Under the pieces are notes generated by a model. It was not told where the DNA came from. It saw nothing but the letters and a program-made list of their open reading frames with translations, and searched no databases. This document shows, piece after piece, positions 1 to 8,137 of a DNA stretch of 10,010 bases; position 1 is the first letter of the stretch; each line of letters starts with the position of its first letter. Where the stretch lies: positions 1-10,010 of the forward strand of contig CALZHS010000082.1 in NCBI GenBank assembly GCA_945787265.1, in the 5' to 3' direction. The position numbers and the translations under genes were made by a program. The stretch is from an uncultured Gammaproteobacteria bacterium (GTDB taxonomy: Bacteria; Pseudomonadota; Gammaproteobacteria; GCA-001735895).

Positions 1-1
1 C

Positions 2-703
2 GAGGTACAGGCGCAGTCGGCCGGAATTCCAGCTATTTCGATCGACGGTGGCGATGGCGACGGCCAGACCTACACGGTGACGCTCGAAATCCTGGCGCTG
101 ATGACAATGTTGACATTGTTACCCGCCATCCTGCTGATGATGACATCGTTTACTCGCATTATTATTGTGCTGTCGATTCTGCGCCAGGCGCTGGGCACCG
201 CGCAAACACCTTCGAACCAGATTATCCTGGGTCTCGCCCTGTTCCTGACTTTGTTCGTGATGTCGCCGGTATTCGACCAGGTTTACGAGGTCGCAATGCA
301 GCCCTACCTGAACGGCTCGATGTCGGCGATGGACGCAATGATGGCAGCGACCGAACCCTTCAAGACTTTCATGCTGGCGCAAACGCGCGAGACCGATATC
401 CGCATGTTCGCCGATATCGCCGGGGTTAGCGAAATTCAATCGCCGGAAAGTACTCCCTTTGCGCTGCTGATGCCGGCCTTCGTTACCAGCGAACTGAAGA
501 CCGCGTTTCAAATCGGGTTCCTGATCTTTATTCCTTTCGTCATTATCGACCTGGTTGTCGCTAGCGTGCTGATGTCGATGGGTATGATGATGCTGTCGCC
601 GATGATCGTTTCGCTGCCATTCAAACTGATGCTATTCGTGCTGGTGGACGGGTGGGCCCTGATCATGGGCACACTGGCCTCGAGTTTCCTGCTGGGAGCC
701 TGA
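2..703 (+). CDS. fliP: Flagellar export gate protein FliP (5' end outside window)
   Basis: FliP is a pore-forming subunit of the flagellar type III export gate in the inner membrane; with FliQ and FliR it builds the FliP5-FliQ4-FliR1 channel. The frame is open to the left edge, so the start and signal peptide lie upstream. The GTG at 77 is internal, because family-like sequence (GIPAISIDG, then TVTLEILALMTML) precedes it. Diagnostic stretches are PAILLMMTSFTRIIIV, LGLALFLTLFVMSPV, MLAQTRETDIRMFA, LMPAFVTSELKTAFQIGF, IPFVIIDLVVASVLMSMGMMM and LPFKLMLFVLVDGW, close to the well-studied enterobacterial FliP. Hydrophobic segments match its four membrane helices. The stop is 2 nt before fliQ. fliO would be expected just upstream of the window. 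Identification is secure; only the true start cannot be seen. Confidence 0.97.
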   Translation, partial: EVQAQSAGIPAISIDGGDGDGQTYTVTLEILALMTMLTLLPAILLMMTSFTRIIIVLSILRQALGTAQTPSNQIILGLALFLTLFVMSPVFDQVYEVAMQPYLNGSMSAMDAMMAATEPFKTFMLAQTRETDIRMFADIAGVSEIQSPESTPFALLMPAFVTSELKTAFQIGFLIFIPFVIIDLVVASVLMSMGMMMLSPMIVSLPFKLMLFVLVDGWALIMGTLASSFLLGA

Positions 704-705
704 CG

Positions 706-975
706 ATGACGCCCGATACGATCATTGACCTTTCGCAACAGGCGCTTTACGTGATCGCGATGATTGCGGCGCCGATGCTGCTCTCGGCGCTTGCCATCGG
801 CCTGTTGATCGGAATGTTCCAGGCTGCAACCTCGATCAACGAGCAAACCCTGAGCTTTATTCCCAAGCTGATGATGTTACTGCTGTCGATACTGATTGCG
901 GGACCCTGGATGCTCAACCTGTTATTGAGCTTTACCCGGCGCCTGTACATCGGTATCCCGGGCCTGATCGGTTGA
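706..975 (+). CDS. fliQ: Flagellar export gate protein FliQ
   Basis: This 89-residue protein has the usual FliQ length. FliQ forms part of the FliPQR export channel in the inner membrane and has two transmembrane helices in a hairpin. The sequence shows both: roughly residues 12-38 (YVIAMIAAPMLLSALAIGLLIGMF) and 52-76 (KLMMLLLSILIAGPWMLNLLL). The family signature between them, FQAATSINEQTLSFIPK, is intact. The ATG at 706 is chosen because it lies 2 nt after the fliP stop, has GGGAG about 7-8 nt upstream, and gives the family N-terminus MTPDTIIDLSQQAL. An upstream in-frame ATG at 652 lies inside fliP and is unlikely. Probably translated by coupling with fliP. Confidence 0.96.
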   Translation: MTPDTIIDLSQQALYVIAMIAAPMLLSALAIGLLIGMFQAATSINEQTLSFIPKLMMLLLSILIAGPWMLNLLLSFTRRLYIGIPGLIG

Positions 976-982
976 TTTAACG

Positions 983-1756
983 ATGGATTTCAGTTTCGCA
1001 CAGGCTACCGCGTTTGTTGGCTCACTGATCTGGCCGATGATGCGTATCGGATCGATGTTTATCGCAATGCCGGTGATCGGGACGCGCCTGGTTCCCACCC
1101 GCGTCAAGATTATCATTACCATGGTTTTATCTGTCGTGGTGCTGCCGCTGCTGCCCGACGTGCCGCAGGTCGAAGCGCTATCGCTCGAAGGGCTTTTTAT
1201 CTCTGCACAGCAAATTCTGATCGGCCTGTCGATGGGTTTCACGATGCAGCTGGTATTTGGTGCCCTGATGATTGCCGGTGAAGCCATCGCGATGAGCATG
1301 GGTCTTGGTTTCGCATCGATGGTCGACCCGACCAATGGCGTCAACGTGCCGGTGATTTCGCAGTTCTTTATTATCATCGGCACGCTGATGTTTCTTGCTC
1401 TGGGCGGTCACCTGATGCTGATCCAGCTGGTCGTAAGCAGTTTTGAAACCCTGCCGATCTCGCCGACCGGCGTCGGGCGTGACAATTTCTGGGCTCTGAT
1501 CTCCTGGGGCAGTCAAATGTTTATCGGTGCCCTCTGGGTCGCGATTCCGGCGCTGATCTCGATGCTGGTAATCACGTTGTCGATGGGCGTCATGACCCGT
1601 GCCGCACCGCAGCTAAACATATTCTCGGTAGGTTTTCCGGTCACCATGTTCATGGGCTTTATCATCCTGTTACTGGTGATTCCGGGCTTCCTGCCGCGTT
1701 TCAACCAGATGATGTTGCAGGCCATGCAGCTGTCGCAATCGATGGTAGCACCCTGA
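983..1756 (+). CDS. fliR: Flagellar export gate protein FliR
   Basis: FliR is the single-copy subunit that completes the FliP/FliQ export channel in the inner membrane. The predicted protein has 257 residues, the normal family size, with about six hydrophobic segments. Conserved family features are the N-terminal FVGSLIWPMMRIGSMFIAMPV, the run GFTMQLVFGALMIAGEAIAMSMGLGFASMVDP, and the C-terminal MTRAAPQLNIFSVGFPVTMFMGF. ATG 983 lies 7 nt after the fliQ stop; there is little upstream Shine-Dalgarno sequence, so translation probably depends on coupling to fliQ. flhB follows 12 nt downstream. Nothing is truncated or unusual. Confidence 0.96.
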   Translation: MDFSFAQATAFVGSLIWPMMRIGSMFIAMPVIGTRLVPTRVKIIITMVLSVVVLPLLPDVPQVEALSLEGLFISAQQILIGLSMGFTMQLVFGALMIAGEAIAMSMGLGFASMVDPTNGVNVPVISQFFIIIGTLMFLALGGHLMLIQLVVSSFETLPISPTGVGRDNFWALISWGSQMFIGALWVAIPALISMLVITLSMGVMTRAAPQLNIFSVGFPVTMFMGFIILLLVIPGFLPRFNQMMLQAMQLSQSMVAP

Positions 1757-1768
1757 GGCTGAGCGGAT

Positions 1769-2899
1769 ATGGCACAAGAGAGCGACAACGGTCAGGAAAA
1801 GACGGAACAGCCGACGGCGAAGAAACTTCGCGATGCGAAGAAGAAGGGACAGGTACCGCGCTCGAAAGAACTCAACAGCATGACCATCATGGTATTCGGG
1901 GCCCTCGGCCTGATGTTCATGGGTTCACACATGATTGAGCATATTACGATTTTTATGCGGCAGGGATTCACTATTTCCCGGGCCGATGTGTTTTCGCAGC
2001 AGGCCGTGTTTGAAAAATTTGGTATCGCCACTTACGAGGCGCTGACGGCGATCGGTCCGTTCATGTTCCTGATGGCCGTGATCGCAATTTTTACACCGTT
2101 GGCAATCGGTGGCTGGTCTTTCAGCTTCGAAGCAATGGCTTTCAAGGCGGACCGTATCAGCCCGATCGCCGGTTTCAAGCGCATGTTTTCCAGCAAGGGC
2201 CTGATGGAGCTGATCAAGGCGATAGCCAAGTTCCTGGTGGTCTCGATCGTCGCGGTTGTTTTTTTATGGAGTAAGGCCGAGGAGTTTATCGGCCTGGGAA
2301 CGCAATCACTGTCGCTGGCGCTGCTTAACGGCGCCTGGCTGCTTGGGCTGAGCTTCCTGGTGGTGTCTTCAACGTTGATACTGATCGCCGCGATCGACGT
2401 TCCGTTCCAGCTCTGGGACCACTCGCAGAAACTGAAAATGACGCTGCAGGAAGTGCGCGATGAATTGAAAGATACCGAGGGTAAGCCCGAGGTCAGATCG
2501 AAAGTGCGCCAGGTACAGCAGGAAATGGCGCAACGCCGCATGATGGAGGCGGTGCCGGATGCGGACGTTATCATTACCAACCCGACGCATTACTCGATCG
2601 CGTTGAAGTACGATCACGACAACATGGCGGCACCCGTCGTGCTTGCCATGGGTAAAGACCTGGTCGCTCTCAAGATCAGGGAAATTGCTGCCTTCCACGG
2701 CATCGAGATTTTCGAAGCACCGCCGCTGGCGCGGGCACTTTACGCCAACTGCAAGATAGACCAGCAAATTCCGGCGCATCTTTATTTCGCGGTGGCACAG
2801 ATTCTTGCGTTCGTATTCCAGTTGCGCATCGCGCGTGAACAGGGAACCGAAATGCCGCAGCGCCCCGATCCCCATATGCCGATAGACGAGGAAGTGTAA
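1769..2899 (+). CDS. flhB: Flagellar export switch protein FlhB
   Basis: FlhB is the export-gate component that switches substrate specificity from rod/hook proteins to filament proteins. The 376-residue product has the typical charged N-terminus (GQEKTEQPTAKKLRDAKKKGQVPRSKEL), four membrane segments between about residues 30 and 210, and a soluble C-terminal domain. The autocleavage motif NPTH is at residues 271-274 (codons from 2579); in the family the bond between its Asn and Pro is cut spontaneously. Other conserved blocks are DVPFQLW, MTLQEVRDELKDTEGKPE and FEAPPLARALYANCKID. The start ATG follows the fliR stop by 12 nt with a GAGG sequence just upstream. The stop at 2897-2899 directly touches an ATG at 2900 (see flhA). 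Secure call. Confidence 0.97.
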   Translation: MAQESDNGQEKTEQPTAKKLRDAKKKGQVPRSKELNSMTIMVFGALGLMFMGSHMIEHITIFMRQGFTISRADVFSQQAVFEKFGIATYEALTAIGPFMFLMAVIAIFTPLAIGGWSFSFEAMAFKADRISPIAGFKRMFSSKGLMELIKAIAKFLVVSIVAVVFLWSKAEEFIGLGTQSLSLALLNGAWLLGLSFLVVSSTLILIAAIDVPFQLWDHSQKLKMTLQEVRDELKDTEGKPEVRSKVRQVQQEMAQRRMMEAVPDADVIITNPTHYSIALKYDHDNMAAPVVLAMGKDLVALKIREIAAFHGIEIFEAPPLARALYANCKIDQQIPAHLYFAVAQILAFVFQLRIAREQGTEMPQRPDPHMPIDEEV

Positions 2900-2965
2900 A
2901 TGGATTTAATACCGACGGCTCCGCTCCGTGGTGAAAGCATCCTGGCTGACGGGGTGACAGGCTAA
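2900..2965 (+). other. Short ATG frame at the flhB-flhA junction, possible displaced FlhA start
   Basis: An ATG immediately after the flhB stop (TAA then ATG) has a good Shine-Dalgarno GAGGA about 7 nt upstream, the classic position for the next gene of an operon. It reads only 21 codons (MDLIPTAPLRGESILADG and three more) to a TAA at 2963. FlhA-like sequence starts at about 2964 in the +1 frame. A single-base shift between 2957 and 2963, the only stretch where both frames are open, would join the two. A second ATG overlaps this stop (TAATG, 2963-2967) and reads 24 codons in the third frame to a TGA at 3037. It is unclear whether this is the true FlhA N-terminus with an indel, a leader peptide, or nothing. 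Confidence 0.4.
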
Positions 2966-3023
2966 TGGCCAGACTTTCAGCGCGCAACTCAGGGGATTCA
3001 ATCCCCAGGGCTTCGCGGCACCT

Positions 3024-5084
3024 TTGGTCGTCATCATGATGCTGGCGATGGTGGTGATTCCGCTGCCGCCGATGGCGCTCGACATGCTGTTTACGTTCAA
3101 CATCACGTTTGCACTGGTGGTGCTGCTGGTGTCGGTGTACGCACTGCGACCGCTCGATTTCACGGTGTTTCCAACCATCCTGCTGATTGCCACCTTGCTG
3201 CGCCTGGCGCTTAATATCGCGTCAACCCGTATCGTCCTGCTCGAAGGACATACCGGCACCGCCGCCGCGGGCAAGGTCATCGAAGCGTTTGGTGATTTCG
3301 TTATTGGCGGTAACTACGCGGTCGGCCTGGTGGTGTTTGCTATCCTGGTCATCATCAACTTTGTCGTGGTCACCAAGGGTGCCGGACGTGTCTCGGAAGT
3401 CAGCGCGCGATTCACACTGGATGCAATGCCCGGTAAGCAGATGGCAATCGATGCCGACCTGAACGCCGGCCTGTGTACCCAGGACGAAGCGCGTCACCGT
3501 CGCAGAGAAATATCCCAGGAGGCCGATTTCTACGGCTCAATGGACGGTGCCAGCAAGTTCGTCAGGGGTGATGCGATTGCCGGCATCCTGATCCTGTTCA
3601 TCAACATTATCGGTGGGCTTTCGATAGGTGTGTTTCAACATGATCTCGAAGCCGGGATAGCGGTGCGAAACTACACCCTGCTGACCATCGGCGATGGCCT
3701 GGTCGCACAGATTCCGTCACTGGTGTTGTCAACCGCAACCGCGATAATTGTTACCCGTGTCTCCAATTCGGAAGCAATGTCGAGCCAGGTTTTCAGCCAG
3801 ATGTTCGACAATCCACGCGCGCTGATAGTTTCCGCGACAATCATGGCAATTCTGGGACTGATCCCCGGCATGCCGAATGCCGCCTTTCTGACCATTGCGG
3901 CGATGGGCGCGGGCCTTGCCTACGTGCTGCACCGCCGACAGCAGATGGGGGAGCTGGTCGAGGTCGAACCGGAAGAAGTCGAGCCGCGGCCCGAACAACG
4001 GGACTTGAGCTGGGATGATGTACAAACGGTCGATATCATCGGGCTCGAGGTCGGCTACGGACTGATTCCGCTGGTGGACGCGCGCCAGGGTGGCGAACTG
4101 ATGACGCGTATCAAGGGCGTACGCAAGAAACTGTCGCAGGAACTGGGATTCCTGGTCCAGCCGGTACATATTCGTGACAATCTCGATTTATCGCCGAACA
4201 GCTATCGCATCAGCCTGCTGGGAGTACCGATGGGTGAGGCCGAGGTGCAGCCAGGGAAGGATATGGCGATCAACCCGGGTACCGTCTACGGTGAACTGAC
4301 CGGCACCCCGACCCAGGATCCGGCCTTTGGGCTCGAAGCCTACTGGATTGAACGCGCCCAGCGTGATCATGCGCAAACGCTCGGATACACCGTGGTCGAC
4401 GTTTCGACCGTCATCGCCACTCATCTGAGCCAGTTGCTACAGGACAATGCACACGAGCTGATCGGGCACGAGGAGGTCCAGGAACTGCTCGAGGTGCTGA
4501 AGCGCAGTTCACCCAAGCTGGTGGACGGATTGACGCCAAAACCACTCGAACTGAGCGTGATCGTCAAGGTATTGCAGAACCTGCTGCAGGAACAGATACC
4601 GATCCGCGATTTACGCAGCATTGCCGAAACATTGGCAGAACACGGCAGCAAGAGTCAAGATGCCGGCGCCCTCAGCGCAATGGTGCGTATCGGCCTGGGA
4701 CGGCAAATCGTGCAAAGCATCTTTGGAATGGCGTCAGAGCTTACTGTCATGACCCTGCACCCCTCGTTGGAACAGATTTTGCTTCAATCAGTACAGGGGC
4801 AGGACGGTAACGTCATGGCATTCGAACCGGGGCTGGCGCAAATGATACATAGCTCGTTAAAACAGGCCGCAGAAACCCAGCAGGCGAAGGGTGAGCCGGC
4901 GGTATTACTGGTATCGCAAAGCCTGCGAGCTTTCCTGGCACGCATGGTTCGCCATGCAATTCCCGGACTTCACGTATTGAGTTACGACGAAGTGCCGGAT
5001 GACAAGCAATTGAAGGTTGTCGCCAGCGTCGGGGCCCCCGATACGCTGGTCGGTACCGAAGTGAGGTCTGGAAATGAGAATTAA
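3024..5084 (+). CDS. flhA: Flagellar export gate protein FlhA (N-terminus uncertain)
   Basis: FlhA is the large ring-forming subunit of the flagellar export gate: about eight membrane helices followed by a cytoplasmic docking domain for chaperone-substrate complexes. The N-terminal half carries the strongest signatures: TFNITFALVVLLVSVYALRP, TILLIATLLRLALNIASTRI, EGHTGTAAAGKVIEAFG, INFVVVTKGAGRVSEVSARF, DAMPGKQMAIDADLNAGL and YGSMDGASKFVRGDAIAG (Met of MDGASK at residue 173 from the start used here). A charged linker (residues about 310-335) leads into the C-terminal domain. The start at 3024 is a TTG giving 686 residues, and in-frame ATGs follow at 3036 and 3039. FlhA-like residues (QLRGFNPQGFAAPL) continue upstream in the same frame to about 2964, with no start codon and a TGA at 2955. 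The real N-terminus is therefore unresolved. The 3' end overlaps flhF by 11 nt. Confidence 0.95.
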   Translation: MVVIMMLAMVVIPLPPMALDMLFTFNITFALVVLLVSVYALRPLDFTVFPTILLIATLLRLALNIASTRIVLLEGHTGTAAAGKVIEAFGDFVIGGNYAVGLVVFAILVIINFVVVTKGAGRVSEVSARFTLDAMPGKQMAIDADLNAGLCTQDEARHRRREISQEADFYGSMDGASKFVRGDAIAGILILFINIIGGLSIGVFQHDLEAGIAVRNYTLLTIGDGLVAQIPSLVLSTATAIIVTRVSNSEAMSSQVFSQMFDNPRALIVSATIMAILGLIPGMPNAAFLTIAAMGAGLAYVLHRRQQMGELVEVEPEEVEPRPEQRDLSWDDVQTVDIIGLEVGYGLIPLVDARQGGELMTRIKGVRKKLSQELGFLVQPVHIRDNLDLSPNSYRISLLGVPMGEAEVQPGKDMAINPGTVYGELTGTPTQDPAFGLEAYWIERAQRDHAQTLGYTVVDVSTVIATHLSQLLQDNAHELIGHEEVQELLEVLKRSSPKLVDGLTPKPLELSVIVKVLQNLLQEQIPIRDLRSIAETLAEHGSKSQDAGALSAMVRIGLGRQIVQSIFGMASELTVMTLHPSLEQILLQSVQGQDGNVMAFEPGLAQMIHSSLKQAAETQQAKGEPAVLLVSQSLRAFLARMVRHAIPGLHVLSYDEVPDDKQLKVVASVGAPDTLVGTEVRSGNEN

Positions 5085-6543
5085 ACGAACCTTTGCGCCC
5101 ACGATGCGCGATGCATTGCAGCTGGTCAAACAGGAGCAGGGCGGCGATGCCGTGATCCTGGGAAATAACAAAGTGCCGGGGGGCGTAGAGATACTCTCGG
5201 CGATCGATTATGACGAGGTGGCGATTGCAAATATGGCCTCGATTGCACCGGCACCCCGTCAGGCGCCACGAACCGAGGCGGCGCCCCCCGCCGTGAGCAC
5301 CGATGTCGCCAGCGACGCCTGGGTCGGGTCGATTTTGGCCGACGGTCGTAAAGAGCCTATGTTGGGTCCTGTCGCTAAAGGGGGCGTTAATTCAGCGCAA
5401 GCACCGGTGAGCGTCAAAAAACCGGTAGCCAGAATTAAGCCCAAACCAGCTGTGAGCGCCAATGACGCTATCGTCAAGGCCGCCGTTGCCAAATCGAGGA
5501 ACAAATCTAAAGTGGTCGAGAGGTCGGTACCCAAGGCACCGGTTTCAAACAAGCCGGTAGCCAACAAGTCACAGGTTGCGACTGCCAGGCAACCTGAGGC
5601 TAAACCGGTTATTGACGAAGTCAAGAGTGAACTGCAAAACCTGCGTGACTTGATGGAGAGCCAACTGTCGGTACTGCAGTGGGACCGATTCAGCCAGAAA
5701 CACCCGGTACGCACGGTGCTACTGAACCTGATGACAGAAATGGGGCTCGGAACCGACGTCTGTGAAACCGTGATGTCACACCTGGGCCAGCATAGCAGCG
5801 ACCCACACAAGGTGTGGCAGCAGTTACTCGGCATAATCGCGCACTGCATCCCGGTTAATCGCCACGATCTTCTGGCCGTAGGGGGTCGTATTGCCCTGGT
5901 CGGATCAACCGGGGTAGGTAAAACCACAACCATCGCCAAGCTAGCCGCGCGTTTTACGCACCTGCATGGCAAACGGTCGGTGGCGATGATCAGCACCGAT
6001 CAATTCAGAATCGGTGCCCAGGAGCAGCTGCAGCATTTTGCGCGTTTACTCGAAGTGCCGTTGCTGTTGGCAGGAAACAGTGAAGAGCTTCGTGATCGAC
6101 TGGATATGCTCAGTGATAAGAAGCTGGTTTTAATCGATACCGCGGGCATGAGCCAGCGCGATCTTCGTCTGAGCGAGCAATTTCAGCGCCTGCAGACGGA
6201 TTCTTCCGAGATTAAACCTTACCTGGTGTTGTCGGCGAACACCCAGTTGGCGGCCTTAAACCAGACCATACTGAACTTTAGCAAGGTCAAACTGGCAGGC
6301 GCTATCGTCACCAAGCTGGATGAGGCAGCGAGTCTTGGTGGAATCATCACGGCGTCGATCCGACACCAGTTGGCACTGGCTTACTGCGGTACCGGCCAGA
6401 AGGTACCCGAGGACCTCGAGTCTGCCAAGAGTCACCGCTTGATCAGCAGGGCAGTGTCGCTGATGCAGCGCTATGGTGAACAGTTCGACCAGGAAGCGTT
6501 GGCGATGCGTTACAACCACATCATAAACAAGAACCAGGCATAG
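5074..6543 (+). CDS. flhF: Flagellar SRP-like GTPase FlhF
   Basis: FlhF is an SRP-family GTPase that marks the cell pole for flagellar assembly. The 489-residue protein has three parts. The N-terminal B domain (1 to about 60) reads MRIKRTFAPTMRDALQLVKQ and GGDAVILGN. A long Ala/Pro/Lys/Val-rich, low-complexity linker covers about 65-185. The NG domain fills the rest. GTPase motifs are clear: P-loop GSTGVGKTT at 277-285, TDQFRIGAQEQL from 308, DTAG at 355-358 and the guanine-specific TKLD at 413-416, followed by AASLGG. ATG 5074 overlaps the end of flhA by 11 nt and gives the expected N-terminus. flhG, its regulatory partner, starts 8 nt after the stop. The presence of FlhF argues for polar flagella. 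Secure call. Confidence 0.97.
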   Translation: MRIKRTFAPTMRDALQLVKQEQGGDAVILGNNKVPGGVEILSAIDYDEVAIANMASIAPAPRQAPRTEAAPPAVSTDVASDAWVGSILADGRKEPMLGPVAKGGVNSAQAPVSVKKPVARIKPKPAVSANDAIVKAAVAKSRNKSKVVERSVPKAPVSNKPVANKSQVATARQPEAKPVIDEVKSELQNLRDLMESQLSVLQWDRFSQKHPVRTVLLNLMTEMGLGTDVCETVMSHLGQHSSDPHKVWQQLLGIIAHCIPVNRHDLLAVGGRIALVGSTGVGKTTTIAKLAARFTHLHGKRSVAMISTDQFRIGAQEQLQHFARLLEVPLLLAGNSEELRDRLDMLSDKKLVLIDTAGMSQRDLRLSEQFQRLQTDSSEIKPYLVLSANTQLAALNQTILNFSKVKLAGAIVTKLDEAASLGGIITASIRHQLALAYCGTGQKVPEDLESAKSHRLISRAVSLMQRYGEQFDQEALAMRYNHIINKNQA

Positions 6544-6551
6544 GAATAAAA

Positions 6552-7412
6552 ATGGATCAGGCTCAAGGTATCAGGCAAATGAAACAACAGCACCCGGTGC
6601 GCGTGATCGCGGTAACCAGTGGTAAGGGTGGTGTTGGCAAGAGTAATGTCACCGTCAACCTCGCGGTGACGCTGGCGCAAAGCGGGGAGAAGGTGATGGT
6701 CATGGACGCCGACATGGGCCTCGCTAACATCGACGTGCTGCTGGGTTTAAACCCGGGGCTCAATCTTTCCCACGTCATCAACGGCGAGTGTTCGCTCGAG
6801 GAAACCATCGTCGAGGGGCCTGCAGGAATCAAGATCGTTCCGGCGTCTTCCGGAATCGCGGCGATGTCCGACCTCACACCCGCCCAGAACGCCGGTGTGA
6901 TCCGCTCGTTCTCCGACCTGACCGAACCGGTAGATACGCTGTTGATCGATACCGCGGCCGGCCTCTCCGACAGTGTTGTCAGCTACACGCGCGCCGCGCG
7001 CGAGGTGATTGTTGTGGTATGCGACGAACCGGCCTCGATAACCGACGCTTACGCGATGATCAAGGTCATGAATCGTGATTACGGCGTGGAGCGTTTTCAC
7101 GTGTTGGCAAACCAGGCACATGGCGCCCAGCAGGGGCGTGAACTTTACAACAAGCTGGCACGCGTTTCGCAGAAGTTTCTCGACGTAACGCTCGACTTTC
7201 TGGGCAGTGTTCCCTACGACGATTGTTTGAAGAAAGCAGTGCAAAAGCAAAAAGCAGTGGTTGAGGCTTTCCCGCGCAGTCCGTCCGCGTTGGCCTTCAA
7301 GCAGATTGCGAAGAAAACCCAGCAATGGCCCGCTCCGAGCACGATGGAGGGGCACCTCGAGTTCTTCATCGAGCGCCTGGTCAATTTCAGCGCGCAGGAA
7401 GATCGCCTGTGA
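6552..7412 (+). CDS. flhG: Flagellar number regulator FlhG/FleN (MinD-like ATPase)
   Basis: This 286-residue MinD/ParA-family ATPase limits flagellar number. In the family it stimulates the GTPase of FlhF, and in Pseudomonas it also restrains the master activator FleQ. The very N-terminus, DQAQGIRQM, matches the DQAxxLR-type activator motif that contacts FlhF. The deviant Walker A motif GKGGVGKS is at residues 24-31, with the signature lysine at 25. MDADMGLANIDVLLG follows at about 51, and a Walker-B-like LLIDTAAGLSDSVV lies near 133-147. ATG 6552 has AGGAAT about 6 nt upstream and follows flhF by 8 nt. The last codons overlap the probable GTG start of fliA (GTGA). Called fleN in Pseudomonas. 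No anomaly. Confidence 0.96.
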   Translation: MDQAQGIRQMKQQHPVRVIAVTSGKGGVGKSNVTVNLAVTLAQSGEKVMVMDADMGLANIDVLLGLNPGLNLSHVINGECSLEETIVEGPAGIKIVPASSGIAAMSDLTPAQNAGVIRSFSDLTEPVDTLLIDTAAGLSDSVVSYTRAAREVIVVVCDEPASITDAYAMIKVMNRDYGVERFHVLANQAHGAQQGRELYNKLARVSQKFLDVTLDFLGSVPYDDCLKKAVQKQKAVVEAFPRSPSALAFKQIAKKTQQWPAPSTMEGHLEFFIERLVNFSAQEDRL

Positions 7413-8137
7413 ATGGACACGCGATGTATGCGGAGGTGGAAAATCTGGACGAAAAGGACCAGATCGTTCGCCATGCATCGCTGGTCAAGAGAATTGCCTA
7501 TCACCTGTTAAACCGGTTGCCCCCGACGGTGCAGATCGATGACCTGATCCAGGCAGGAATGGTGGGTTTGCTCGAAGCGGCCAGTAATTTTGATGCCGAG
7601 ATGGGCGCCAGTTTTGAAACATTTGCCGGGATCCGTATTCGTGGCTCGATGATCGACGAAATTCGCCGCTCCGACTGGACCCCGCGCTCGGTGCATCGCA
7701 AGTTTCGTTCGGTTTCCGAGGCCATTCGAAAAATAGAAAACGAGACCGGGGAAGATGCAAAAGATGCGGACGTCGCATTGGCCCTCGGGATCAGCCTGGG
7801 CGAGTACCATCAGATTCTGATCGACTCGTCTTCAGCGCGTATTTACAGCATCGACACGCTCGAGGAAAACACGCAGGATGCCTCGCTTCCCAGTTCGTCT
7901 GAATTCACTCCCGAAGAGGCGTTCAGCCAGACCGAGTATCGGAAGCAACTGGCTGAAAGTATTCGCCAGTTGCCCGAAAAGGAACAACTGGTGATGTCGC
8001 TGTACTATGACGACGAGCTTAATTTTCGTGAAATCGGCGAGATTCTCGACGTCACGGAATCCAGGATATGTCAGCTACATGGCCAGGCGCTGTTGCGTGT
8101 TAAAGCGCGCATGTCCGACTGGAATGCGGATGAATAA
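7409..8137 (+). CDS. fliA: RNA polymerase sigma-28 factor FliA
   Basis: FliA directs RNA polymerase to late flagellar and chemotaxis promoters; before hook completion it is normally held by the anti-sigma factor FlgM. Region 2 is visible as LVKRIAYHLLNRLP, IDDLIQAGMVGLLEA and ASFETFAGIRIRGSMIDEIR, then DWTPRSVHRK (2.4/3.0). Region 4 has LPEKEQLVMSLYYDDELNFREIGEILDVTESRICQLHGQA with a helix-turn-helix. I prefer GTG 7409 (242 residues, starting MNGHAMYAEVEN): it overlaps the flhG stop as GTGA and has AGGA about 9 nt upstream. ATG 7424 (237 residues) is the alternative. An in-frame ATG at 7325 lies deep in flhG and is improbable. A good sigma-28 promoter lies 420 nt downstream, behind cheY. Confidence 0.95.
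   Translation: MNGHAMYAEVENLDEKDQIVRHASLVKRIAYHLLNRLPPTVQIDDLIQAGMVGLLEAASNFDAEMGASFETFAGIRIRGSMIDEIRRSDWTPRSVHRKFRSVSEAIRKIENETGEDAKDADVALALGISLGEYHQILIDSSSARIYSIDTLEENTQDASLPSSSEFTPEEAFSQTEYRKQLAESIRQLPEKEQLVMSLYYDDELNFREIGEILDVTESRICQLHGQALLRVKARMSDWNADE

Noticed and set aside
2793..2808. Sigma-54-like TGGCAC...TTGC ahead of flhA, where related bacteria have a sigma-54 promoter
   Set aside because: The distance between the GG and GC pairs is 13 rather than the strict 12 nt, and it lies inside flhB in a coding context.
2878..2885. GCCGATAG resembling a sigma-28 -10 box before flhA
   Set aside because: The sequence 11 nt upstream (AGCGCCCC) has no similarity to the TAAAGTTT -35 box, and the bases encode the conserved flhB tail.
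5259..5996. Minus-strand open frame of 245 codons opposite flhF
   Set aside because: It is the antisense shadow of the low-complexity flhF linker and P-loop region; flhF is unambiguous on the + strand.
7325..7408. Longer fliA starting at ATG 7325
   Set aside because: It would overlap flhG by 88 nt and add 28 residues with no likeness to sigma-28 N-termini; GTG 7409 or ATG 7424 fits the family.
6747..7478. Minus-strand open frame of 243 codons opposite flhG
   Set aside because: Antisense shadow of a clear flhG gene, His/Arg-rich with no recognisable motifs.
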